Shown: positions 7,306 to 14,052 of the stretch, one piece after another
Layout: each line of letters begins with the position of its first letter
How positions within the stretch are numbered: position 1 is the stretch's first letter
Source: Verrucomicrobiota bacterium
Lineage (GTDB): Bacteria > Verrucomicrobiota > Verrucomicrobiia > Opitutales > Opitutaceae
Assembly (NCBI GenBank): GCA_030916665.1
Contig: JAUPWC010000665.1
Location: 1-17,131 of the forward strand
Reading direction: 5' to 3'
Length of the DNA stretch: 17,131 bases
Translations under genes and position numbers: made by a program
Notes under the pieces: model-generated
Databases searched by the model: none
What the model saw: the letters and a program-made list of their open reading frames with translations, nothing else
What the model was told of the DNA's origin: nothing

Positions 7306-7848
7306 TCACTTCACCCCGTCGCCGTGCGTGACGCGGCCGTTGCGGAAGACGACCTGTTCCTCGATGTCGGACTCGGTGCTGCCGCCGCCACCTCCCAGCA
7401 CGATCGGCGGGATATAAACGCCTGTGCCGCCGCCGCTCGGGTAGGTGCCGGGATAAGTTCCTGGATAGGTCCCGGGATAGCCGCCCGTGCCGCCCGTGCC
7501 CACGCTTACCGTGGTGCCGCGGGGAAGGATGCCGCCGCCGCCGAGCACGCCGCCGCCGCCGTCGTTGCCGGTGCGGATGCGGTAGATCCAGATCTCGTCG
7601 CCATTGCCGCGCTCGATGCGCTCGGTGGGCTTGCCGCGGGCCACATAGACCATGTCGGTGGTCATGCCGCGCTGCACCTGGCCCGAGAGCACCGCGTCCT
7701 TGATCTCGATCGGCCAGGACTCATAGACGTCGCGGTTCGCGTCCACGCGGTCCATGATGGCGTTGGGCGAGGAGGGGGAGCTGCATCCGGCTAACAGGAC
7801 GAGCCCTCCGGCCAGCAGGAGGGACGGGAGGAAGCGGGAAAGGTGCAT
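7306..7848 (-). CDS. BamE/OmlA-like lipoprotein with Gly-rich and YPGT repeat insert
   Basis: The 180-residue protein has a lipoprotein signal with LAGC (Cys22). Residues about 45-92 (VLSGQVQRGMT, then ARGKPTERIERGNGDEIWIY) follow the pattern of SmpA/OmlA-type domains, in which a GMT turn precedes a GxP motif and a WxY strand. The final strand VVFRNGRV (about 166-173) lies after an inserted low-complexity stretch (about 95-157) of glycines and three YPGT units. The insert thus splits a beta sheet and would form a flexible loop. An outer-membrane location is likely; the function is unknown. ATG 7860 would add four residues (MLPV) and cannot be excluded. Confidence 0.78.
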   Translation of the reverse strand: MHLSRFLPSLLLAGGLVLLAGCSSPSSPNAIMDRVDANRDVYESWPIEIKDAVLSGQVQRGMTTDMVYVARGKPTERIERGNGDEIWIYRIRTGNDGGGGVLGGGGILPRGTTVSVGTGGTGGYPGTYPGTYPGTYPSGGGTGVYIPPIVLGGGGGSTESDIEEQVVFRNGRVTHGDGVK

Positions 7849-7992
7849 GACCGGTAACATGACACAAAATCGGCAGGATTCCAGCCGGGGGTTATGACGT
7901 GGAGACCGCGCCGGCGCGCCCCGGTTGCACAGAAATCGCCAACAAATGAGCTGTGCGCGCCACCGGGGCTTGGTAGCCTCAAGACCTACACC

Positions 7993-9672
7993 ATGGACTG
8001 GCTCACGCACCTGCTCACCGAAGATTCCGTTGCCCGCACTGTCATTCTGCTGGGCGCCGCCGGCGCCGCCGGGTCGGCGCTCGGCAAGATCCGCGTCGGC
8101 GGTGTCAGCCTCGGCGTGGCTGGCGTGCTTTTTGCGGGCCTGCTGCTGGGTCACTTCAAGCTGACGGTGGACCATCACGTGCTGGAATTTGTGCGCGAGT
8201 TCGGCCTCATCATCTTCGTTTACACCCTCGGGCTGCAGATCGGTCCGGGTTTCTTCGGCTCGCTGCGGTCGCGCGGGCTGATGCTCAACGGCTTTGCCGC
8301 CGCCATCGTGTTGCTGGGGGCGGTCGTGGCCGTGGTGCTGATCCAGAGCGGGCGCGTCGAATTGCCGGCCGGCGTGGGCCTGCTCTCGGGCGCAACGACC
8401 AACACCCCGAGCCTCGCTGCCGCCCAGCAGGCGTTGAAACAGGTCGGCACGCCCGACAGCGCCGCCGCCGTGCAGGGCCTGGCCTACGCCGTCGCCTATC
8501 CCTTCGGCATCGTCGGCATCATCCTCACGATGGTCATCGTGCGGAAACTTTTCCGCGTGGACGTGAAGGCCGAGGTCGCCGCCGCCGAGGCCGCGCACGC
8601 GCCGGCGCGCCCCAAGCCCGCCACCCGCAACTTCGAGGTGCGTAACCCCAACCTCGTCGGACGCCCACTCGGCAAAGTGCCCGGCCTCGCCGGCTCCGGC
8701 GTGGTCGTGTCGCGCTTCTCCCGTGCCGGCATGGTCGAGGTCGCGAAGCCCGAGACGCTCCTGCGCCTCGGCGACATCCTGCACGCGGTCGGCCCCGAGG
8801 AGGGGCTCGACGAGCTGCGCGTGGTCGTCGGCGCCGACGCGGGCGTCGATCTCAAGGCCATGCCGGGCGCCATTTCCAACCGCCGGCTGATCGTCACGCA
8901 CAGCGCGGTCTTCGGCCGCGAACTCGGCGAGATCGACGTGTTCGCCGAACAGGACGTCGTGGTCACGCGCGTCACGCGCGGCGGCATCGAGTTCACGGCG
9001 ACACCGGGCTTTCGGCTCCAGTTCGGCGATGTGCTCATGGTGGTCGGCGAGGAGCCGCGGATCGACGCCGTGGCGGCGGCGGTCGGCAACTCCAACAAGG
9101 CGCTCAACTCGCCGCAGCCGATTCCGTTCTTCCTCGGCATCGCGCTCGGCGTGATCGTCGGTGCCATCCCGCTCGCGATCCCCGGCCTGCCCGCGGCGGT
9201 GAAACTCGGCCTGGCCGGCGGCCCGCTCGTCGTGGCGATCCTGCTTTCGCGCGTCGCCAACACCGGCCCACTCGTCTGGTATCTGCCGACCAACGCCAAC
9301 CACATGCTGCGCGAGGTCGGGATCACGCTCTTCCTCGCGGCCGTCGGCCTGAAGTCGGGCGACAAGTTCGTCGAGGTGCTCATGGGCGGCAACGGCCTGT
9401 CGTGGCTGCTCTTCGGCGCGCTCATCACCGCGCTGCCGCTGCTGGTGATCGGTCTGCTCGCGCGCGCGTGGAAGAAACTCAACTACGCCGAACTCTGCGG
9501 CCTGCTTGCCGGCAGCATGACCGACCCGCCCGCGCTCGCCTTCGCCCAGCAGACCACCGGCAGCGATGCGCCGGCTGTTTCCTACGCGACCGTCTATCCG
9601 CTCGTGATGCTGCTGCGCGTGTTCTCGGCGCAGCTCATCGTGTTCTTGCTCTACCAAGCGGCGGTCGGGTGA
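7993..9672 (+). CDS. AspT/YidE-type transporter with two RCK_C domains
   Basis: The 559-residue length is close to that of YidE and YbjL. Membrane segments at about 15-185 and 375-555 flank a cytoplasmic pair of TrkA-C (RCK_C) domains at about 215-282 and 297-365. The two halves carry related signature loops, GLLSGATTNTPSLAAAQ (129-145) and GLLAGSMTDPPALAFAQ (503-519), as in the inverted-repeat architecture of the aspartate:alanine exchanger family. It should be an inner-membrane carrier for an acidic amino acid or small organic anion, possibly gated by a ligand bound to the RCK_C domains; the substrate cannot be read from sequence. The frame is open 33 codons further upstream, but the ATG at 7993 begins right before the first membrane helix. 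It is divergent from the lipoprotein gene. Confidence 0.92.
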   Translation: MDWLTHLLTEDSVARTVILLGAAGAAGSALGKIRVGGVSLGVAGVLFAGLLLGHFKLTVDHHVLEFVREFGLIIFVYTLGLQIGPGFFGSLRSRGLMLNGFAAAIVLLGAVVAVVLIQSGRVELPAGVGLLSGATTNTPSLAAAQQALKQVGTPDSAAAVQGLAYAVAYPFGIVGIILTMVIVRKLFRVDVKAEVAAAEAAHAPARPKPATRNFEVRNPNLVGRPLGKVPGLAGSGVVVSRFSRAGMVEVAKPETLLRLGDILHAVGPEEGLDELRVVVGADAGVDLKAMPGAISNRRLIVTHSAVFGRELGEIDVFAEQDVVVTRVTRGGIEFTATPGFRLQFGDVLMVVGEEPRIDAVAAAVGNSNKALNSPQPIPFFLGIALGVIVGAIPLAIPGLPAAVKLGLAGGPLVVAILLSRVANTGPLVWYLPTNANHMLREVGITLFLAAVGLKSGDKFVEVLMGGNGLSWLLFGALITALPLLVIGLLARAWKKLNYAELCGLLAGSMTDPPALAFAQQTTGSDAPAVSYATVYPLVMLLRVFSAQLIVFLLYQAAVG

Positions 9673-9738
9673 GCCACGAAACCGGCTGGAACGGTAGCGC
9701 CCCGCACCCACATACGCGGGCGCACCCGCCCCGGAGAC

Positions 9739-9757
9739 CGTTTGCAACCCGCAAACG
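9739..9757. terminator. Hairpin CGTTTGC / GCAAACG after transporter gene
   Basis: A perfect seven-base stem with loop AACCC starts 66 bases after the transporter stop codon. It is the first of two tandem hairpins in this spacer. There is no T-tract. It is a possible transcription terminator or RNA-stabilising structure. Confidence 0.4.
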
Positions 9758-9762
9758 CCGTT

Positions 9763-9797
9763 CATGCACAACTAACCTATTGGGTTAGTTGTGCATG
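9763..9797. repeat. Perfect 15-base inverted repeat with five-base loop
   Basis: CATGCACAACTAACC and GGTTAGTTGTGCATG are perfect arms around TATTG. The element is clearly less GC-rich than its surroundings. It lies between the transporter stop (9672) and the WYL-like gene (9911). It could be a strong RNA hairpin, a terminator lacking a T-tract, or a protein-binding palindrome. The remaining bases to 9910 show nothing else I can support. Confidence 0.7.
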
Positions 9798-9910
9798 GAA
9801 CAGGCCTTATGTGACGAGACGCGGAGGATATGTTTAAGGGGCAGGTGGCCGGAGGCGGGGGCCTCGGTTTCGCGGTTGAGTGAACCGGCCCGATCCCGAT
9901 ACTCCGCCAC

Positions 9911-10294
9911 ATGAACCGGCGCGGCTTCCTCAGGGCCGCAGTCGCCGCCGGACTGGCACTCGGCGTGCGCGGTCCGGCGGAGGAAAAGCCGCGCGACGCC
10001 GAGCCGCTGATCCGCACCGCGCTGCGTGAACGTCGGTTGCTGGAGTTCACGTATCACGACCATGTGCGCCGGGTGGAACCGCATGCGCTCGGCCAGCTGC
10101 GCGACGGCGCGCGGGTGTTGCTCGCCTGGCAGATCGCCGGTGGCAGCCGCAGCGAACCGCCGCCGGGCTGGAGAAATTTTCTGCTGGCAGACATCCGGGC
10201 GCTCACGGTCTCCAAGGAGGAGTTCGCGCCGCGCTCCGACTACCGTCCCGAAAAAACCAAGCTGCGGGTGATTCTGGCCGAGGTGGAGCACTGA
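9911..10294 (+). CDS. Small WYL-like domain protein with Tat-like signal peptide
   Basis: The 127-residue protein starts MNRRGFLRAAVAAGLALGV, a twin-arginine motif (RRGFLRA) followed by a hydrophobic stretch, which predicts Tat export. Residues about 31-110 follow the WYL-domain pattern: LIRTALRERRLLEFTYHD, then RRVEPHALGQLRDGARVLLAWQI with AWQ near the WYL position, then NFLLADIRALTVSKEEF. WYL domains are normally cytoplasmic ligand-sensing modules fused to an HTH, and no HTH is present here. The ATG at 9911 is the only reasonable start and has no clear ribosome binding site. No CRISPR or other WYL-associated genes are nearby. The WYL call is based on pattern, and the Tat call on the N-terminus only. 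Confidence 0.75.
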   Translation: MNRRGFLRAAVAAGLALGVRGPAEEKPRDAEPLIRTALRERRLLEFTYHDHVRRVEPHALGQLRDGARVLLAWQIAGGSRSEPPPGWRNFLLADIRALTVSKEEFAPRSDYRPEKTKLRVILAEVEH

Positions 10295-10299
10295 GCCCA

Positions 10300-10431
10300 T
10301 TTCGCATTCAAAGGTATCACAACGGTAGGGCCCGACCTCCGGGCGGGCCGGATGAATTCGCAAATTCTGCCGGGCCGCCCGGAGGTCGGCCCCTACCATT
10401 GCGTCCAGACATTATACCTTTGAATGCGAAA
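10300..10431. repeat. Nested inverted repeat (MITE/REP-like element)
   Basis: The outer arms are perfect 18-mers, TTTCGCATTCAAAGGTAT (10300-10317) and its complement (10414-10431). Inside them lie 28-base arms (10324-10351 and 10370-10397), starting GGTAGGGCCCGACC and ending in its complement, with 26 of 28 positions paired. The core between contains a further GAATT/AATTC pair. It begins six bases after the stop of the WYL-like gene. It has no coding capacity. The size and nested symmetry fit a non-autonomous mobile element or a paired REP unit. Confidence 0.75.
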
Positions 10432-10459
10432 GGGTATGAGCCCGGTCGCTTCAGCCGGA

Positions 10460-10517
10460 TGTGGGTCAGCGCGCTTGCGCGCGCGCAGGAGAAGCGCCCG
10501 CAAGCGGGCTGCCCACA
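10460..10517. repeat. Second inverted repeat in the same spacer
   Basis: The arm TGTGGGTCAGCGCGCTTGCG (10460-10479) pairs with 10499-10517, whose complement is TGTGGGCAGCCCGCTTGCG. There is one mismatch and one unpaired base, with a 19-base spacer. It lies 31 bases past the stop of the minus-strand DUF4380-like gene, so it could terminate that transcript, or it could be another mobile repeat unit. Confidence 0.6.
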
Positions 10518-10548
10518 GAGACACCACGGGAAATCACCGGCTGCAGCC

Positions 10549-11430
10549 TCAAGGCTTCCGCGCGCTCAGCCGCACCTCGAAGCGCGCGGGCTTTCCGGCG
10601 GCGAAGAGCGGCGAGAGCTGCTCCAGTTCGCCGAAGGCTTCGTGATTGCCGCTGAGATAGACTTGGGTGTGGAAACCCTCGTCCGGCTCGCCCACAACCT
10701 CGCCGGTCAGCGTGCCGCGGCTCACCGTGAGTTCATAGCCGTCGAGCCGGCCCAGCAGGGGCTGCGGACGATAACCGTATTTGCCAACCTGCCCGGTGTG
10801 ACGGAGCGTGAGGGTGTCACCGCTCAGCGAAGCGTGGGCCGGCGGCGGAAAACGCGCGGCAAACGGACCGGCCGTCGAGGGCAGCCGCACGTAGCCGGCG
10901 GAAAAATCCGGCTCCGGACGCACCGCGGCCTCGGCGGTCATGGCGGGCGGCACCTGGAAAATCTGCACGATCTGCGCCGGGCGCGAGCCGCCGGTGAACT
11001 CCGCGCCGCAGACCAGCGTGGCGCCGTCCCAGTGGTAGGTGCGGGTGAGCTGCGGCCAGGCGTCGTTGGTCGAAGGCATCACGAAACGCAGCACCGTCTC
11101 GTTTTCGGTCCCGATCAGCGCCGGTTCGCGGTATTCCCAGGCGGCGGGCGGCGGCCAGCCACCGGGCCACTGCGCCTGGGGGCCAAGCCACACGCGGTGG
11201 CCGCCGAGGCGGTTGGGGTTGTCGCGGGTCGGCGGCGCCAGCAGGAGGTTCACGTCGCTCCCGTCGGGGCCGAAATGCATGAGCCGCGCGCGGACCACGG
11301 ACACCACCGCGCGCCAGCCGGAGGAGCGGGACTCCCACGCGGCCTCGCCGTGCCACTTGGTCTCCCGCCACTCGGCGGCCGGGGCTGTGACGGCGAGCGC
11401 CAGCAGGGTCGCGAACAGAAAGGCGCGCAT
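10549..11430 (-). CDS. Secreted DUF4380-like protein
   Basis: The 293-residue product has a signal peptide (MRAFLFATLLALAVTAPAA) and a mature region consistent with DUF4380. A GGHRVWLGPQAQWPGGWPPP segment (residues about 76-95) and a beta-rich pattern with no transmembrane helices recall the galactose mutarotase-like superfamily. I recognise the family from the GG-W-P-WPPP pattern and hold it at moderate confidence. The expected location is the periplasm. It begins eight bases after the stop of the AmpG-like permease gene on the same strand, so the two are probably co-transcribed. The ribosome binding site is weak. A function in binding or modifying a sugar would fit the neighbours but is an inference. 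Confidence 0.78.
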   Translation of the reverse strand: MRAFLFATLLALAVTAPAAEWRETKWHGEAAWESRSSGWRAVVSVVRARLMHFGPDGSDVNLLLAPPTRDNPNRLGGHRVWLGPQAQWPGGWPPPAAWEYREPALIGTENETVLRFVMPSTNDAWPQLTRTYHWDGATLVCGAEFTGGSRPAQIVQIFQVPPAMTAEAAVRPEPDFSAGYVRLPSTAGPFAARFPPPAHASLSGDTLTLRHTGQVGKYGYRPQPLLGRLDGYELTVSRGTLTGEVVGEPDEGFHTQVYLSGNHEAFGELEQLSPLFAAGKPARFEVRLSARKP

Positions 11431-11438
11431 GGACTCGC

Positions 11439-12740
11439 TCAGGCCGGGTGGCCGTTGTCGGGCTTGCGCGGGAACGGCGCGAAACACGCCGCCGCCACCG
11501 AGGGAATCGCGGCGAACATCACGATGATGAAGTAAGTCTTGTAGCCGAAATGGTCGGCGAGCGGGCCGCTGACCGCCTGCGTGGGCACGAGCATCAGGTT
11601 CATCAGCGCCGTGCAGAACGCGTAGTGCGTCATGTGGTAGCGTCCGGGCGAGATCTGCTGCATCATGTAGAGCATGTTCGCCACGAAGCCGAAGCTGTAG
11701 CCGAACTTCTCGACTGTCACCAGAGTGCCGATGGTCCAGAGCGACAGCGTGTGGCCGGGGCCGGCCAGCTGCGACATGATCACGTAGGTGATGTGCGGCA
11801 GGTTGAGGCAGACCGCCATGAAGATGAGCGTCTTCCGGTTCAGGCCGAACTTCGCCATGAACGCGCCGCCGAGCAGGCCGGCGCCGAGGCTCACCGCGGT
11901 GCTGATCGTGCCGTCGATGACGCCGAGTGCCTTCAGCGAGAGGCCGATGCCGCCGTGCTCGGGCGAGGCCTGGAGGAACAGCCGGCCCTCGAGCAGCAGC
12001 AGGCCCTCGGAGCTGCGGTAGAGGAAAACAAAAGCCAGCATGCCCCAGATGCTCGGCTTCTTGAAGAAGTCCACGATGGTGTCGCCAAAAGTGTCCACGA
12101 CCGCACCAAAGTTTTTCGGCCGCTCGGCCACAGAGCCCGTCGGCAGCATGAACCAGTGGTAGGCGGCGAGGAGCGCGAGCGTCATGCCCGAGAGCCCGAT
12201 CGCCCAGCTCCAGGCGGCGGTGACGGAGAGGCCGTGGTCTTCCTTCAGCGAACCCGCCGCCCACACAATGACGGCGGTGCCGAAGAGCTTGCCGACATTC
12301 CAAAACACACCCTGCACGCCGATGAACGCCGCCTGCTTCTTCTCGTCGAGCGCGGTGAGGTAGATGCCGTCCACGCAGATGTCCTGCGTCGCCGAGGCGA
12401 AGGCCAGCACCCACAGGACCGCGATGGTGATCTGGAAATAATTTGGCAGCGGCAGGCACACGGCGATGCCCGCGAGCAGACCGGCCATCAGCACCTCCAT
12501 GGCGAGGACGAAGAACTTCTTCGTCTTATACATGTCGAGGAAGGCCGCCCAGAACGGCTTCAGCGACCACGCGATGCCGATACTGGCGGTGGCCACGGTG
12601 ATCTGGCCGTCGGTGTGGCCGAGGTCCTTGAACATCGTGCCGGCGACCCAGATGACCATCGCGAAGGGGATGCCCTCGGCGAGGTAGGATGACGGGACCC
12701 AGAGCCAGGGGTTGCGGACAGGAACGGAGGGGGAACTCAT
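11439..12740 (-). CDS. MFS permease, AmpG-like
   Basis: The 433-residue protein has about twelve hydrophobic segments and AmpG-like features: SSYLAEGIPFAMV near the N-terminus (AmpG-type proteins often show an xQGxPxGL-like turn here), SLKPFWAAFLDMY after helix 2, and an ASATQDICVDGIYLTALDEKKQ motif close to the AxxQDIAVDGYAxxLL signature. AmpG carries anhydro-muropeptides into the cytoplasm; relatives in this phylum may carry other sugars or glycosides. The start at 12740 (MSSPSVPVRNPWLWVPSSYL) places the first helix correctly; the frame continues upstream for 29 codons of low-complexity sequence that I exclude. It leads a two-gene unit with the DUF4380-like gene and is divergent from the deacetylase gene. 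Confidence 0.88.
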   Translation of the reverse strand: MSSPSVPVRNPWLWVPSSYLAEGIPFAMVIWVAGTMFKDLGHTDGQITVATASIGIAWSLKPFWAAFLDMYKTKKFFVLAMEVLMAGLLAGIAVCLPLPNYFQITIAVLWVLAFASATQDICVDGIYLTALDEKKQAAFIGVQGVFWNVGKLFGTAVIVWAAGSLKEDHGLSVTAAWSWAIGLSGMTLALLAAYHWFMLPTGSVAERPKNFGAVVDTFGDTIVDFFKKPSIWGMLAFVFLYRSSEGLLLLEGRLFLQASPEHGGIGLSLKALGVIDGTISTAVSLGAGLLGGAFMAKFGLNRKTLIFMAVCLNLPHITYVIMSQLAGPGHTLSLWTIGTLVTVEKFGYSFGFVANMLYMMQQISPGRYHMTHYAFCTALMNLMLVPTQAVSGPLADHFGYKTYFIIVMFAAIPSVAAACFAPFPRKPDNGHPA

Positions 12741-12865
12741 AAACGGAAACGGGGGCGGTGGTGACGGGGCGCGGGCATCCAGACCATTGGCGGAGGCGAA
12801 GGCAAGCCGACCGTCGGTGCGGGGCATGCAATACGGTAGAGCACGGAAAGGCGGAGCCGGCGTTC

Positions 12866-12907
12866 CGCGCAGGTTGTTCGATCAGCCCGCGGAGCGCGGG
12901 CTCCACC
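12866..12907 (-). repeat. Dispersed GC-rich repeat, copy B, with hairpin
   Basis: Read on the minus strand from 12907 it starts GGTGGAGCCCGCGCTCCGCG and matches copy A at 7255. It contains a perfect eight-base stem AGCCCGCG / CGCGGGCT (12884-12902) with a GAG loop. It lies in the 233-base divergent spacer between the permease and deacetylase genes, where it may affect both promoters. No clear promoter hexamers are visible in the rest of that spacer. Confidence 0.65.
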
Positions 12908-12973
12908 GGGGATCACCCCGCCGGCCCGCGAAACGCATTTGCGCCCGCGTCCTCGGGTGGATTCCCTGTCGGC

Positions 12974-14029
12974 GTGAACCTCCGCCACCTGCCCCTGCTG
13001 CTCATGACCGCTCTCTCACCCCTCGTCGCCGCCGACAAGCTCGCCCCCGCTCCCCAGCCGCCCGGCGGCCTCGCCGTCGCGCAGGCGCCGCAGTTCATTT
13101 TGCTCGGCTTCGACGACAACCCGCAGACGGAGCCGATGACGTGGTTCGTGGATCTCCTGAAGGACAAGCGCGACGCCGGCGGTCATCCCGTGCGCGCGAT
13201 CTTCTTCAGCAACGGCAAATACTGGGGCGACCGTTCGCTGATTTCCATCCATCACCGCGCGCTCAACGAAGGGCACGAGATCGCCAACCACACCCAGAAC
13301 CACGACAACGGCGCCGTGTTCACGACGGCGAAGTGGCGGGCCGAGATGGCCGCCTGCGAGGCGACCTTCAACGAGACGGGCATCCCCGCCGCCGGCATCG
13401 TGGGTTTCCGCACGCCCTTCCTCGCCTACAACGCCGCGACCTTCGAGGCGCTCGTGGCCGAGGGCCAGCTCTACGACAGCTCCCTCGAGGAGGGCGACCA
13501 GCCCGGTCAGGACGGCACGAATTTCCTCTGGCCCTATACGCTCGACGCCGGCAGCCCGGGCAACGCCGCCAAACACCCGGAAGGCTCGCCCGGGCGCGTG
13601 GGCCATCATCCCGGCCTTTGGGAAATCCCGATCCACTCCTTCCTGATCCCGGCCGACGCGGACTGCGCCCGCTACGGCGCCAAGCCCGGTTTGCGCGCCC
13701 GCATCGGCGCCGCCCTCAAGGTCGCCTATGGCAGCGGCTCGGGCGAGCCGACGGACAAGATCACCGGCCTCGACTGGAACGTGTTGGAGGCGGCGAAGTG
13801 CGACGGCCCGGAGTTTCTCGCCATCCTCAAATACACCCTCGACCTCCGTCTCGCCGGCAACCGCGCGCCCTTCATGGTCGGCGGCCACACCGCGCTCTAC
13901 CCGGCGAACAAGCCCGACCGCCGCAAGGCCATCGAGGACTTCATCGCCTACGCGCTCACCAAACCCCAGGTGCGCTTCGTGACCGGCAAGCAGCTGATCG
14001 ACTGGCTCCGCGCCCCGCAGGGGCTGTAG
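12974..14029 (+). CDS. Secreted polysaccharide deacetylase family protein (NodB-like)
   Basis: The 351-residue protein has a Sec signal peptide (NLRHLPLLLMTALSPLVAA) when started at GTG 12974; the next in-frame ATG (13004) would leave too short a signal. NodB-type motifs occur in order: LGFDDNP with Asp47 and Asp48, HTQNH with metal ligands His106 and His110, GFRTPFL with Arg146, and the late MVGGHT with His305. The catalytic base, metal triad and general acid are therefore all represented. The family removes acetyl groups from N- or O-acetylated polysaccharides or peptidoglycan; this longer, divergent form (FDDNP in place of FDDGP) could have another substrate. It is divergent from the AmpG-like permease, and the uncharacterised gene follows 23 bases downstream, so the latter pair may be co-transcribed. 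Confidence 0.88.
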   Translation: MNLRHLPLLLMTALSPLVAADKLAPAPQPPGGLAVAQAPQFILLGFDDNPQTEPMTWFVDLLKDKRDAGGHPVRAIFFSNGKYWGDRSLISIHHRALNEGHEIANHTQNHDNGAVFTTAKWRAEMAACEATFNETGIPAAGIVGFRTPFLAYNAATFEALVAEGQLYDSSLEEGDQPGQDGTNFLWPYTLDAGSPGNAAKHPEGSPGRVGHHPGLWEIPIHSFLIPADADCARYGAKPGLRARIGAALKVAYGSGSGEPTDKITGLDWNVLEAAKCDGPEFLAILKYTLDLRLAGNRAPFMVGGHTALYPANKPDRRKAIEDFIAYALTKPQVRFVTGKQLIDWLRAPQGL

Positions 14030-14052
14030 CTCCCAACACAGCGAGAAGCCCC

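Noticed and set aside
7440..7481. Tandem 12-base units considered as a CRISPR or minisatellite array
   Set aside because: The units are in frame with YPGT codons of a lipoprotein, too short for CRISPR repeats and without spacers.
7894..7992. In-frame 33-codon extension upstream of the transporter start
   Set aside because: The added residues are polar, Arg- and Pro-rich, and unlike family N-termini. They also cross the repeat-like intergenic palindrome.
7306..9771. Very long minus-strand open frame covering the transporter gene, merging into the lipoprotein frame
   Set aside because: Its translation over 7993-9672 is Arg/Asp/His-rich antisense sequence with no family match, while the plus strand encodes a clear membrane transporter. 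Only 7306-7848 of this frame is real.
2511..9910. Search for CRP-like sites (TGTGA-N6-TCACA) near the cyclase and other genes
   Set aside because: I saw no convincing dyad of this type in the spacers read by eye.
9911..10294. WYL domain taken as a sign of a CRISPR or phage-defence locus
   Set aside because: No cas genes, repeats or other defence genes are near it, and the protein carries a Tat-like export signal.
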